Source of the DNA: CAYSUS01 sp964434165
Lineage (GTDB): Bacteria; Planctomycetota; Planctomycetia; Pirellulales; Thermoguttaceae
DNA: 7,764 nucleotides
Direction of reading: 5' to 3'
Assembly (NCBI GenBank): GCA_964434165.1
Contig: CAYSUS010000191.1
Coordinates: 1 to 7,764 of the forward strand
Positions 1 through 6,959 of the stretch are shown here, in pieces (position 1 is the stretch's first letter; each line of letters starts with the position of its first letter). The translations under genes and the position numbers were made by a program. Below the pieces are notes generated by a model. It was not told where the DNA came from. It saw only the letters and a list, made by a program, of their open reading frames with translations, and did no database searches.

Positions 1-565
1 CGCGCTGCAGGAGCGGATCGCCTCGACGAGCAAGGGGGCGATCACCTCGGTGCAGGCCGTGTACGTCCCGGCCGACGACCCCACGGACCCAGCCCCTGCC
101 GCGGCCTTCGGCCAGCTCGACGCGTTCCTCTACCTGGAGCGGTCGATCTCCGAGAAAGGCATCTACCCCGCGGTCGATCCGCTGGCCTCCAACAGCCGCG
201 TGCTCGATCCGCAGTACGTGGGCGAGCGACACTACAAGATCGCCCGACGCGTGCAGCAGACGCTCCAGCGCTACCGCGAGCTTCAGGACATCATCGCCAT
301 CCTCGGCGTGGACGAGCTGAGCGAAGAGGACAAGCTCGTCGTCCACCGCGCCCGGCGCATGGAGCGGTTCCTCTCCCAGCCGTTTCTCGTGGCCGAGGCG
401 TTCACCGGCAAGCCGGGCGAGGTCACGCCCCTGGACGAGACCATCCGCAGCTTCGAGGAGCTCGCCGACGGCAAGTGGGACCACCTGCCGGAAGAGGCCT
501 TCATGTACGTGGGAGCCATCGAGCAGGCCGCCGAGCAGGCCGAGAAGATGCAGGCGAAGAAGTAG
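1..565 (+). CDS. atpD: F1Fo ATP synthase subunit beta, C-terminal part (5' end outside window)
   Basis: Catalytic beta subunit of F1, which makes ATP from ADP and phosphate at the cytoplasmic face of the membrane. Only about 187 C-terminal residues are present, read from base 2; the family is about 460-480 residues, so the Walker A half lies to the left of the window. Visible hallmarks are LQERI, SVQAVYVPADDPTDPAP (the conserved loop after the Walker B region), GIYPAVDPLASNSR, HYKIARRVQQTLQRY, and the intact DELSEED motif at about residues 104-110 of the fragment, followed by the usual FLSQPFLVAEAFTG and WDHLPEEAFMYVG. The protein ends in a lysine-rich tail with a TAG stop. It lies 46 bases upstream of atpC, the standard end of an atp operon. 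The family assignment is essentially certain and nothing in the fragment is abnormal. Confidence 0.97.
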   Translation, partial: ALQERIASTSKGAITSVQAVYVPADDPTDPAPAAAFGQLDAFLYLERSISEKGIYPAVDPLASNSRVLDPQYVGERHYKIARRVQQTLQRYRELQDIIAILGVDELSEEDKLVVHRARRMERFLSQPFLVAEAFTGKPGEVTPLDETIRSFEELADGKWDHLPEEAFMYVGAIEQAAEQAEKMQAKK

Positions 566-611
566 AGAAGCCCTTATCGGTTGAGCCCGCTGCCCCTTGC
601 CCCCTCGTCCC

Positions 612-1013
612 ATGGCCGATCTTCAACTCATCGTCGTTACGCCGGAGCGCAAGCTGGTCGATCGCCGCGCCTCGTTCGTGGCCCTGCCCCTGTTCGACGG
701 CGAGATCGGCATCGCCCCGGACCACAGCCCGTTGATCGGACGGCTGGGGGCGGGCGAGCTGCGGATCGGCCGCGAGGACGAGCCCGAGCGGTACTTCGTC
801 GAAGGGGGCTTCGTCGAGGTGCTCGACAACGTCGTCTCGGTGCTTACGCGTCGGGCCATGCCCGCCTCCGCGCTCGACGAGCTCGCCGCTCGCGAGCAGC
901 TCTCGGAGGCCCGAGCCCGTACGGCTCACTCGGACGACCTCCTTGAAGCCCGGGAGCGCGACGTGGCCATCGCGCGGGCCCAGTTGCGGGCCGCGCGCCG
1001 GGCGATGGGGTGA
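612..1013 (+). CDS. atpC: F1Fo ATP synthase subunit epsilon
   Basis: Epsilon subunit of the F1 central stalk. It couples gamma rotation to the c-ring and in many bacteria restrains ATP hydrolysis. The protein is 133 residues, normal for the family. The N-terminal beta-sandwich is clear: MADLQLIVVTPERKLVD, then the signature LFDGEIGIAPDHSPLIGRLGAGEL at about residues 28-50 and YFVEGGFVEVLDNVVSVL at 61-78. The C-terminal part (about 85-133) is arginine/alanine-rich and helical, as expected for the epsilon helical hairpin. I chose the ATG at 612 because the protein then starts exactly where the family does; an in-frame TTG at 597 would add MPPRP, which has no family support. No Shine-Dalgarno sequence precedes the start (the upstream bases are C-rich), so translation may be coupled to atpD. 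Confidence 0.95.
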   Translation: MADLQLIVVTPERKLVDRRASFVALPLFDGEIGIAPDHSPLIGRLGAGELRIGREDEPERYFVEGGFVEVLDNVVSVLTRRAMPASALDELAAREQLSEARARTAHSDDLLEARERDVAIARAQLRAARRAMG

Positions 1014-1076
1014 GCGGCCGGTCGAGACGGCGGTCAAACCTCCGTGCCCGGACTCATTCCGCCGATCTTCGCCAAG

Positions 1077-1801
1077 TCACTCTGGCGGCAGGTTCTTTCG
1101 CAAACACGTCACATACTGCCCGATCTCGTGGTCCCGAATGCCGATCTCGATGAATCGGGCCATGACCTCGTCGCTCGTGCGATCGGTCATCGCCTCTTCC
1201 ATGGCGGCCAGGGCCAGGGCCTCGCGGGCGAACCACTCGATCCGCCCCTTGACGTCCAGCAGTCCCTCCGAGTCGAACCAGTACAGCTCCCCCACGTGGC
1301 GGTAGCGATTGAGGAGGCCGGGCAGGGGGAAGTTGGGAATCAGGTCGCGGTCGTTGACGAAGCGCAGGTGGCGCCGCGCATAGGCCGCGGCAAAGGCGAG
1401 GTTGCCCACGCGCGGTTGGCCGAAGGTGAAGACCGCCTCGGCTGCCCTGCCTCGCGGAGCAGGCGGATCATGTTCACCACCTGGTCCCACACCGAATCGA
1501 GCGCCTCGGCGAAGCCCCGGTGCACGCGCCCTCCGTAGCCGTTCACCTGGGTATAGTCGATGCTGGTGATCCAGTCGCCGATTTCGTCGGTGCCGCGGAA
1601 AGCCACCACGACCGCCTCGTCGTTGGCCGCGACGTAACCCCGGGTGCGGAACCCATTGGCCGCGAAGAGTTGAATGCGGGGAAGCTCCAGCCTTTCGAAC
1701 GTGGGGTACGACTCCGGAAGGTCCTCGTAGGCCGCCGCCGCGGCGTGGGCCAGATAGTGCGCGCTGATCAAATCATGCGAACCGAGTGCGAACGGGTCCA
1801 T
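1077..1801 (-). pseudogene. Class 3 lipase (alpha/beta hydrolase), frameshifted and missing its nucleophile elbow
   Basis: Remnant of a class 3 (Rhizomucor-type) triacylglycerol lipase. The first frame (1801 down to about 1450) starts MDPFALGSHDLISAHYLAHAA and carries the family blocks VVVAFRGTDEIGDW (oxyanion region), then VHRGFAEALDSVWDQVV, ending near LLREAGQ. The second frame (about 1455 down to the TGA at 1079-1077) resumes with AAEAVFTFGQPRVGN, FVNDRDLIPNFPLP (catalytic Asp) and DHEIGQYVTCL (probable catalytic His). Between these blocks the family carries a strand plus the GHSLGGA elbow with the nucleophilic Ser, roughly 20-25 residues. Neither frame contains it. The lesion is therefore a deletion of non-multiple-of-three length, not a simple indel, with a GGCAG tandem pair at the junction (1442-1451). 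The start has a good AAGGAGGG at 1811-1818, 9 bases upstream. It is 109 bases downstream of accC on the same strand, probably in read-through. An assembly error is the main alternative. Confidence 0.85.
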
Positions 1802-1910
1802 CGAAGCCTGCCCTCCTTGTTGTCGCGCTCCCCCATCCCCCGGCCGGCGACCTCAGCCATTGTACGCCTTCGGACCGCTTGGGCGGAAGGGAGCTGCGAC
1901 TGGCCGATTC

Positions 1911-3257
1911 TCAGACCGACGGCCAGGTCCGCTCGACGAAGGTCGTATCCACGTCCCCGTCCATGAACGCCGAGTGGGCGAGGATGTCCTGGTGCAGAGG
2001 CACGGTCGTGGCGACCCCCTCGATGTGCAGCTCGCGCAGGGCTCTCTTCATCGTGTCGATGGCCTCGCGCCGCGTGGGCTGGTGAACGAGAAGCTTGCCG
2101 ATCATCGAATCGTAGAAGGGAGAGACCGTGTAGCCGGCGTGGGCGTGGGAGTCCCACCGCACGCCGAACCCCCCGGGGGCGATCAGGTGGGTGATCCGGC
2201 CCGGCGCGGGCCGGAAGTTCTTCCTGGGGTCCTCGGCGTTGATGCGGCACTCGATGGCCGCGCCCCGGCACGGGATGTCCTCCTGCCGGAACGGGAGCGG
2301 CTCGCCGGCGGCCACGCGGATCTGGGCCTTGATCAGGTCGACGCCCGTGACCAGCTCCGTTACCGGGTGCTCGACCTGGATGCGGGCGTTGACCTCGATG
2401 AAGTAGAAGCTCCCGTGGCGATCGACGATGAACTCCACGGTGCCGGCGTTTGTGTAGTTGGCCGTCCTGACCAGGCGCACGGCCGCGTCGCAGACCGCCT
2501 GACGGGTCTCCTGGCCGAGCGTGGGAGCGGGGCTCTCCTCGATCAGCTTCTGGTGCCTCCGCTGCACAGTGCAATCGCGCTCCCAGAGGTGGACGGCCTC
2601 GCCGTGAAGATCGGCCAGCACCTGGACCTCGACGTGCCGCGGGTGCTCGACGTACTTCTCCAGATAGATCTCCCCGTTGCCGAAGGCGGCCTGGGCCTCG
2701 GCCTGGGCCTGCTGCAACGCCGCCTTGAGGGCCAGGTCGTTCAGGGCCACGCGCATCCCCCGCCCTCCCCCGCCCGCCGAGGCCTTGATGAGCACGGGAA
2801 AGCCGATCTCGTGGGCGATGCGCACGGCCTCGGCCTCGCTGCCGATCAGACCGTCGCTGCCGGGCACGGTGGGCACGTCGGCCTGCCTGGCCATCTGCCG
2901 CGCGGCGTTCTTGTCGCCCAGCATCGCCATCGCCTCCTGCGAGGGCCCGATGAACTCGATGTTGCAGCTCCTGCAGACGTCGGCGAAGTGGGCGTTCTCG
3001 GCCAGGAACCCGTAACCCGGATGGATCGCCTGGACGTTGCCGATCTCCGCCGCGCTGATCACGCGGTCGATCTTCAGGTAGCTGTCGGCGGCCTTGGGCG
3101 GTCCGATGCAGTAGGCCTCGTCGGCCAACTGGAGGTAGGCCGCGCCGCGGTCCGCCTCGCTGAAGACGGCCACGGTCTCGATGCCCAGCTCGCGGCAGGC
3201 CCGAAGGATCCGCAAGGCGATCTCGCCCCGGTTGGCGACCAGGATGCGCTGAAACAT
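1911..3257 (-). CDS. accC: Biotin carboxylase subunit of acetyl-CoA carboxylase
   Basis: ATP-grasp enzyme that carboxylates the biotin on AccB using bicarbonate and ATP, the first half-reaction of malonyl-CoA synthesis in the cytoplasm. It is 448 residues, matching the family. The N-terminal domain opens with MFQRILVANRGEIALRI and AIHPGYGFLAEN (78-89). The ATP-grasp domain has LGDK (Lys116), VLIKASAGGGGRGM (Lys158; glycine-rich loop 162-168), Glu275, FIEVN (Glu288, Asn290) and RIQVEHPVTE (Arg292, Glu296). ECRINAEDP (Arg338) lies in the C-terminal domain. Nearly all positions line up with the numbering I know for the Escherichia coli enzyme, so it should be active. The start is the ATG at 3257, the standard family start, although no Shine-Dalgarno sequence precedes it. 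It follows accB after a 120-base gap that holds GC-rich hairpins. No fused carboxyl-carrier domain follows, which supports AccC rather than pyruvate or propionyl-CoA carboxylase. Confidence 0.96.
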   Translation of the reverse strand: MFQRILVANRGEIALRILRACRELGIETVAVFSEADRGAAYLQLADEAYCIGPPKAADSYLKIDRVISAAEIGNVQAIHPGYGFLAENAHFADVCRSCNIEFIGPSQEAMAMLGDKNAARQMARQADVPTVPGSDGLIGSEAEAVRIAHEIGFPVLIKASAGGGGRGMRVALNDLALKAALQQAQAEAQAAFGNGEIYLEKYVEHPRHVEVQVLADLHGEAVHLWERDCTVQRRHQKLIEESPAPTLGQETRQAVCDAAVRLVRTANYTNAGTVEFIVDRHGSFYFIEVNARIQVEHPVTELVTGVDLIKAQIRVAAGEPLPFRQEDIPCRGAAIECRINAEDPRKNFRPAPGRITHLIAPGGFGVRWDSHAHAGYTVSPFYDSMIGKLLVHQPTRREAIDTMKRALRELHIEGVATTVPLHQDILAHSAFMDGDVDTTFVERTWPSV

Positions 3258-3316
3258 GCGACGTGCTCGAAGGGGATGCTACGTATCGATCGAAGGCTGG
3301 TGCCGGGATCCGGCTG

Positions 3317-3363
3317 CGGCGCGCGGGCCGACATGTAAGACCTCGGCGCGCGGGCGCGCGCCG
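3317..3363 (-). promoter_or_regulatory. GC-rich hairpin with a third competing strand in the accB-accC gap
   Basis: In the 120-base gap between accB and accC, bases 3344-3352 (CGGCGCGCG) and 3355-3363 (CGCGCGCCG) form a perfect inverted repeat separated by two bases, enough for an 8-bp all-GC stem with a 4-base loop. The same 11-base string CGGCGCGCGGG also occurs at 3317-3327, so in the transcript one arm can pair with either of two partners. This could be a processing or attenuation element setting the AccB:AccC ratio. It is not followed by a T-run in the direction of transcription, so it is not a classical intrinsic terminator. The structure is seen directly; the function is inference. Confidence 0.4.
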
Positions 3364-3377
3364 TATCGGGGCGCGGC

Positions 3378-3881
3378 TCAGGCGCTCGTGTCCACCTTGA
3401 ACAGGGGTTGGCCGAACTCCACGGCCGCGCCGTTCTCGACGAGAACGGCCACGATCTTGCCCGAGACCTCGGCCGGGATCTCGTTGAAGACCTTCATCGC
3501 CTCGACGATGCACACGGTGGTATCCACCCCCACGTGATCGCCGACCTTGATGAACGGGGCCGAGTCGGGGTCGGGCGCGGCATAGAAGGTGCCCACCATG
3601 GGGCTCTTGATGAAGGCCTCGTGGGCTGCGCTCTTCGGCTCGGCGGGCACGGAGGCGGGGGCGCCGCGGGCCGGCTCGGGGGCCGCGGCCATGGGGAGGT
3701 GGGCCTCTCGCGGCGGGCTCGTGCTGACGATCACCGGCTCGTCGCCCGTGCGGCGAAGCTTAATACGCGTCTCGCCCTGGCGGAGATCGATCTCGTTCAA
3801 CTCGTGCTCTTTCATCAATTCGACAAGCCGGCGGATCCGCCGCACGTCGAAGATGTCCTGTGGGGAACCGGGACCGGGCAT
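3378..3881 (-). CDS. accB: Biotin carboxyl carrier protein of acetyl-CoA carboxylase
   Basis: Carries the covalently bound biotin that AccC carboxylates and the carboxyltransferase discharges onto acetyl-CoA. It is 167 residues. The N-terminal segment (about 9-50: DIFDVRRIRRLVELMKEHEL, then IDLRQGETRIKLRR) is the conserved AccB leader region. A Pro/Ala-rich linker runs from about 55 to 88. The biotinyl domain follows: IKSPMVGTFYAAPDPDSAPF (including the 'thumb' typical of acetyl-CoA carboxylase BCCPs), KVGDHV, and CIVEAMKVFNEIPAE with the biotinylated Lys130 in EAMK. I chose the ATG at 3881 because it matches the family start and has GGAG at 3889-3892, 7 bases upstream. A longer reading to a TTG at 4019, overlapping the upstream stop as TTGA, would add 46 residues of unconserved Arg/Pro-rich sequence, which I reject. 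Confidence 0.95.
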   Translation of the reverse strand: MPGPGSPQDIFDVRRIRRLVELMKEHELNEIDLRQGETRIKLRRTGDEPVIVSTSPPREAHLPMAAAPEPARGAPASVPAEPKSAAHEAFIKSPMVGTFYAAPDPDSAPFIKVGDHVGVDTTVCIVEAMKVFNEIPAEVSGKIVAVLVENGAAVEFGQPLFKVDTSA

Positions 3882-4015
3882 GGATAGACTCCGGGATGAA
3901 TACGCCGCGCGACCGACGCCGCGCGGGACTTCGCGCCCGGCCGCCGCGCCCGGGGATGGAATGCACGAGGCGGCGCCGGGCCGCGTCGGGTTGTCGCAAC
4001 GAAGCAAAGGCCCCT

Positions 4016-5107
4016 TCAACAGGCCACCGCAGCCTCCTCGAACTGCTTGGGGACGCTGGTGAGCACGTCGTGGCCGGAGCGCGTGACGAGCACGTCGTCC
4101 TCAATCCGCACACCGCCCCATCCGGGAATGTAAATGCCCGGCTCGACGGTTACGACCATGCCCGGCTTGAGGACCACGTCGCTCTTGGGAGCCAGCCGGG
4201 GGGCCTCGTGGACCTCCAGACCGAGGCCGTGGCCCAGCCCGTGCCCAAAGCGCCGCCTGAACCCCGCCTTGGCGATCACCTCCCGCGCGACCGCATCGAC
4301 CTCCCTGCCGGTCACCCCCGGTCGGATCGCATCGATCGCCTTGGTTTGGGCCTTGAACACAACTCCATAAATACGGCGGAGTTTGGGCGAGATTCTACCC
4401 GTCACCAGAACCCGGGTCAAGTCGCTCTTGTAGAGCCGTTCATCGGCGCCCCAGTCCACCAGGAGGATGTCGTATCGCCCGATCTCCACGTCTTCGGGAT
4501 GGGCGTGCGGCAGTGCCGCCCGAGGGCCGGCTGCCACGATCGGCGGGAAGCCGCTGCACTTCGCCCCAAACTCCCGCAGGTGCTGCTCCAGCTCGTTGGC
4601 GATCTGGCGCTCGGTCTGATCCGGGCGCAACGTCGCGCGGAGCGCGGCGAATGCCCGCTCGGCCTGATGCGCGGCCTGCCGCATGCGCGCGATCTCCTCC
4701 TTGTCCTTGATCTGGCGGAACTGCTCCACCAGCCCGGAAGTGGGCGAGAACTCGACCTTCTTCATCTCCTCGGAAAGCTTCCCCTGCAAGCCCACGGTCA
4801 TGGAATCGGCCTCGATCCCCAGGCGGCCCAACTTGCCGCTTCGCACCGCCCGCTTCACGGCCTGAGCCATGTTCACTCCAGGCGGGCGCACGAGCAGATC
4901 GAGGCCAGGGCACTCCTCCTCCAATTGGGTGGTGTAGCGCGCATCGGTAATCAGCAAGTCCTTCTCCGCCATCATCAGCAGGAAGCTGTCGTCGCCGGTG
5001 AAGCCCGTCAGGTACGTCACGTTCGTGAAGTTGGTGACCAGCAGGGCCGGGGCTCCCGCCTTGCGCACGGCGCGGCGGACGCGGTCGCGGCGGCGTTGGT
5101 AATCCAT
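4016..5107 (-). CDS. M24 family metallopeptidase, Xaa-Pro aminopeptidase/dipeptidase type
   Basis: Cytoplasmic peptidase that removes N-terminal residues preceding proline, or cleaves Xaa-Pro dipeptides. It is 363 residues, normal for the short bacterial PepQ/YqhT-like group. The N-terminal creatinase-like domain spans about 1-130 (ALLVTNFTNVTYLTGFTGDD, LLITDARYTTQ). The C-terminal pita-bread catalytic domain begins near RQIKDKEEIARMRQAA. All five metal ligands are visible: Asp218 (VDWGAD), Asp229 (SDLTR), His293 (GLGHGLGLEVHEAP), Glu322 (VEPGIYIPGWGG) and Glu336 (RIEDD). His201 in LPHAHPED is the likely substrate-site histidine. The start is the ATG at 5107, supported by GAGGAG at 5115-5120, 7 bases upstream; a GTG at 5122 would overlap that signal. 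It is first in a reverse-strand run with accB (134 bases downstream) and accC, a pairing I recall from many bacteria, where an M24 peptidase sits beside accBC. Exact substrate preference cannot be read from sequence. Confidence 0.92.
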   Translation of the reverse strand: MDYQRRRDRVRRAVRKAGAPALLVTNFTNVTYLTGFTGDDSFLLMMAEKDLLITDARYTTQLEEECPGLDLLVRPPGVNMAQAVKRAVRSGKLGRLGIEADSMTVGLQGKLSEEMKKVEFSPTSGLVEQFRQIKDKEEIARMRQAAHQAERAFAALRATLRPDQTERQIANELEQHLREFGAKCSGFPPIVAAGPRAALPHAHPEDVEIGRYDILLVDWGADERLYKSDLTRVLVTGRISPKLRRIYGVVFKAQTKAIDAIRPGVTGREVDAVAREVIAKAGFRRRFGHGLGHGLGLEVHEAPRLAPKSDVVLKPGMVVTVEPGIYIPGWGGVRIEDDVLVTRSGHDVLTSVPKQFEEAAVAC

Positions 5108-5285
5108 GCGGCTTCTCCTCACGGTGCAAAACGTGTTATTTGAACGTTAAGCCGCCAGGTGTGCAAGGAGCATCGCCGGCCTCACGCACGCCTCGGGACC
5201 GGCCTTCGCGACGTCGCCGCTCGGATTCCACCCGCCAATCGCCCGCGGTCCGGGGTCGTTCCCCGGCCCGGGCCCACCGATTACC
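5108..5285. promoter_or_regulatory. Divergent intergenic region between the M24 peptidase-acc run and larB
   Basis: This 178-base gap separates two divergent transcription units, so it must hold at least one start point for each direction unless larB is read from elsewhere. The only A+T-richer patch is at about 5127-5150, just upstream of the peptidase Shine-Dalgarno. It contains an inverted repeat AACGT-N9-ACGTT at 5130-5148, a possible operator. I cannot identify convincing -35/-10 boxes in either direction. The rest (5151-5285) is GC-rich without visible structure, and no Shine-Dalgarno precedes larB. Confidence 0.35.
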
Positions 5286-6074
5286 ATGGAATCCATGCAG
5301 CCACACGACATCCAGCAGCTCGCCCAGCGGCTCCTGGCCGGCGACCTGTCGGTCGAGGAGTTCTCGCGGCGCTTCGCGCCCGGAATCGCCGACGTGGGCG
5401 AAGCCCAGGTCGATACCGACCGCGACCGGCGCTGCGGCTTCCCCGAGGTGGTGTACGCCGAGGGCAAGACCGTCGCCGCCATCGAGAAGATCTTCCATGT
5501 CCTGCTCCAGAGCGGGGCCGACGTGCTGGCCACGCGGGTCTCCGTGGAGCAGGCCGCCGAGCTGGGCCCAAAGTTCCCGGCCGGGCGATACAACCCCATG
5601 GGCCGGACCTTCCGCATCCCCAGGGCCGCAGACCAGGCCGAGCCCGATGCCGCGAGAGGAAGGGTGATCATCCTCACCGCCGGCACCAGCGACCTGCCCG
5701 TGGCCGAAGAGGCGCGGGAGACCGCCGAGTGGACCGGGGCCGAGGTCTCGATGATCCAGGACGTGGGCGTGGCCGGTCCCCACCGCCTCGTCGCCCACGT
5801 GGCCGCGCTCCGCCAGGCCGACGCCGTGGTCGTCGTTGCCGGCATGGAAGGGGCCCTTCCCAGCGTGGTGGGCGGGCACGTGGCCTGCCCGGTCGTCGCC
5901 GTGCCGACCAGCGTGGGATACGGGGCCAGCTTCGGCGGCCTGGCGGCCATGCTCGGCATGCTCAACAGTTGCGCCTCGAACGTGACCGTGGTGAACATCG
6001 ACGCCGGCTTCAAGGGCGGATACGTGGCCGGCCTGATCGCCCGCAACGTGGCCAACGAGCGGGCCCGCCGATGA
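5286..6074 (+). CDS. larB: LarB, pyridinium-3,5-biscarboxylic acid mononucleotide synthase
   Basis: LarB carboxylates the pyridinium ring of nicotinic acid adenine dinucleotide and hydrolyses the phosphoanhydride, the first step of nickel-pincer nucleotide (NPN) synthesis. LarE and LarC then add sulfur and nickel, and the cofactor serves LarA-type lactate racemase and related epimerases. The protein is 262 residues, slightly longer than typical. The C-terminal half is the PurE/AIR-carboxylase-like core: LTAGTSDLPVAEEA (130-143), IQDVGVAGPHRL (157-168), VAGMEGALPSVVGG (184-197), VPTSVGYGASFGGLAAML (206-223), MLNSCASNVTVVNIDAGF (225-242). Cys229 in NSCA is probably the reactive cysteine reported for the Lactobacillus enzyme. 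The N-terminal half has RDRRCGFPEVVYAEGKT and VLATR. The start could be ATG 5286 or ATG 5295; neither has a Shine-Dalgarno. No larC, larE or larA is visible here. The stop overlaps nnrD by 4 bases, so the two are translationally coupled. Confidence 0.93.
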   Translation: MESMQPHDIQQLAQRLLAGDLSVEEFSRRFAPGIADVGEAQVDTDRDRRCGFPEVVYAEGKTVAAIEKIFHVLLQSGADVLATRVSVEQAAELGPKFPAGRYNPMGRTFRIPRAADQAEPDAARGRVIILTAGTSDLPVAEEARETAEWTGAEVSMIQDVGVAGPHRLVAHVAALRQADAVVVVAGMEGALPSVVGGHVACPVVAVPTSVGYGASFGGLAAMLGMLNSCASNVTVVNIDAGFKGGYVAGLIARNVANERARR

Positions 6075-6925
6075 CGGACCTCCCGCGCCTCCCGCCGCGC
6101 CCTGCCGACGCCCACAAGGGCCTGTTCGGTCTGACGCTCCTGGTGGGCGGGTCGCGGGGCATGGCCGGGGCCGCGGCCCTGGCAGGCATGGCCGCCCTGC
6201 GCAGCGGCGCCGGACTGGTGCGCCTGGCCGTGCCCGACCCGTGCCAGGACCTGGTCGCCGGCTTCGACCCCTCCTACATGGTCCTGGGGCTGGCCTCCGA
6301 CGACGCGGGGCGCCTCGCGCCCCAGGCCCGCGAGCGGATCGTCGAGCTCAGCCAGTCGGCCACCGCGGTCGCGCTGGGTCCCGGCCTGGGACGCTCGCCC
6401 GATCTGGACGCGCTGGCGATCTGGCTCTACGGCCATCTGCAAAGGCCGATGGTGGTGGATGCCGACGGGCTCAACGCACTGGCCTCCACCGGCGAACTGC
6501 CCTCCTCCCCCCCTGCCCCGCGCATTCTCACGCCGCACCCGGGGGAGTTCGCCCGACTGCCGGGCGGAGCCAAGGTGACCGGCGAGGAGCGGGCCGGGGC
6601 CGCCCGGGACATGGCCTCCCGGCTGGGCGCCCTGGTGGTGCTCAAGGGCCATGCGACCTGCGTGAGCGACGGGACCCAAGTGTGGATCGGTTCCACGGGC
6701 AACCCGGGCATGGCCACCGGCGGCACGGGCGACGTGCTCACGGGGGTGATCGCGGCGCTGGCCGGCCAAGGGCTTTCGCCCTGGGATGCGGCGCGCCTCG
6801 GGGTGCACGTCCACGGGCTGGCCGGCGACCTGGCCGCGGCCGAGCTGGGCGAGGTCGCGATGATTGCCAGCGACCTGGTCCGGTTTCTTCCCCACGCATT
6901 CCGCCGCGTGCAGGAGAAGGGATAG
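6071..6925 (+). CDS. nnrD: ADP/ATP-dependent (S)-NAD(P)H-hydrate dehydratase
   Basis: Repairs hydrated, damaged NADH/NADPH (NAD(P)HX) back to the active cofactor using ADP or ATP; a ribokinase-fold cytoplasmic enzyme. It is 284 residues, the length of a stand-alone dehydratase domain. Many bacteria carry it fused behind the NnrE epimerase domain, which is absent here. Ordered motifs: HKGLFGLTLLVGGSRGMAGA (15-34), LRSGAGLVRLAVP (43-55), LGPGLG (102-107), VVDADGLNAL (128-137), ILTPHPGEFARL (152-163), LKGHATCVSDG (191-201), and the nucleotide/catalytic block NPGMATGGTGDVLTG (211-225) with the likely catalytic Asp221 in GTGD. The start is the ATG at 6071, inside the larB stop (ATGA overlap), where the protein begins at the expected distance before the HKG motif. 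All key blocks are intact, so it should be functional. Confidence 0.94.
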   Translation: MTDLPRLPPRPADAHKGLFGLTLLVGGSRGMAGAAALAGMAALRSGAGLVRLAVPDPCQDLVAGFDPSYMVLGLASDDAGRLAPQARERIVELSQSATAVALGPGLGRSPDLDALAIWLYGHLQRPMVVDADGLNALASTGELPSSPPAPRILTPHPGEFARLPGGAKVTGEERAGAARDMASRLGALVVLKGHATCVSDGTQVWIGSTGNPGMATGGTGDVLTGVIAALAGQGLSPWDAARLGVHVHGLAGDLAAAELGEVAMIASDLVRFLPHAFRRVQEKG

Positions 6926-6959
6926 GAGGCTTTCGTGTCGCATGTCCGCTGTCTTCTCA

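Noticed and set aside
1028..1064. Possible bidirectional terminator between atpC and the lipase (CGGCGG with CCGCCG)
   Set aside because: Only a 6-bp stem with a 25-base loop and no T-run on either side; likely chance in GC-rich DNA.
3074..3334. Possible small gene starting at ATG 3334 on the reverse strand with GAGG upstream
   Set aside because: Most of it overlaps accC in another frame and has no recognisable motif; at most a leader reading, noted in the accB-accC finding.
1860..3338. Long forward-strand open frame (492 codons) opposite accC
   Set aside because: It is the antisense shadow of a clear biotin carboxylase; its translation is His/Asp/Gly/Val-rich with no family motif, as is common opposite GC-rich genes.
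1768..3513. Long reverse-strand frame of 581 codons overlapping accC and part of accB
   Set aside because: It is an out-of-frame reading of the same strand, Arg/Gly/Pro-rich, with no motif; accC and accB explain the region completely.
3902..3925. 10-base direct repeat ACGCCGCGCG (3902-3911 and 3916-3925) between the peptidase and accB
   Set aside because: Low-complexity CG-rich sequence; two copies are not enough to call an element.
5147..6943. Long reverse-strand frame (598 codons) opposite larB and nnrD
   Set aside because: Its composition is typical of an antisense shadow, and both forward genes carry full family signatures.
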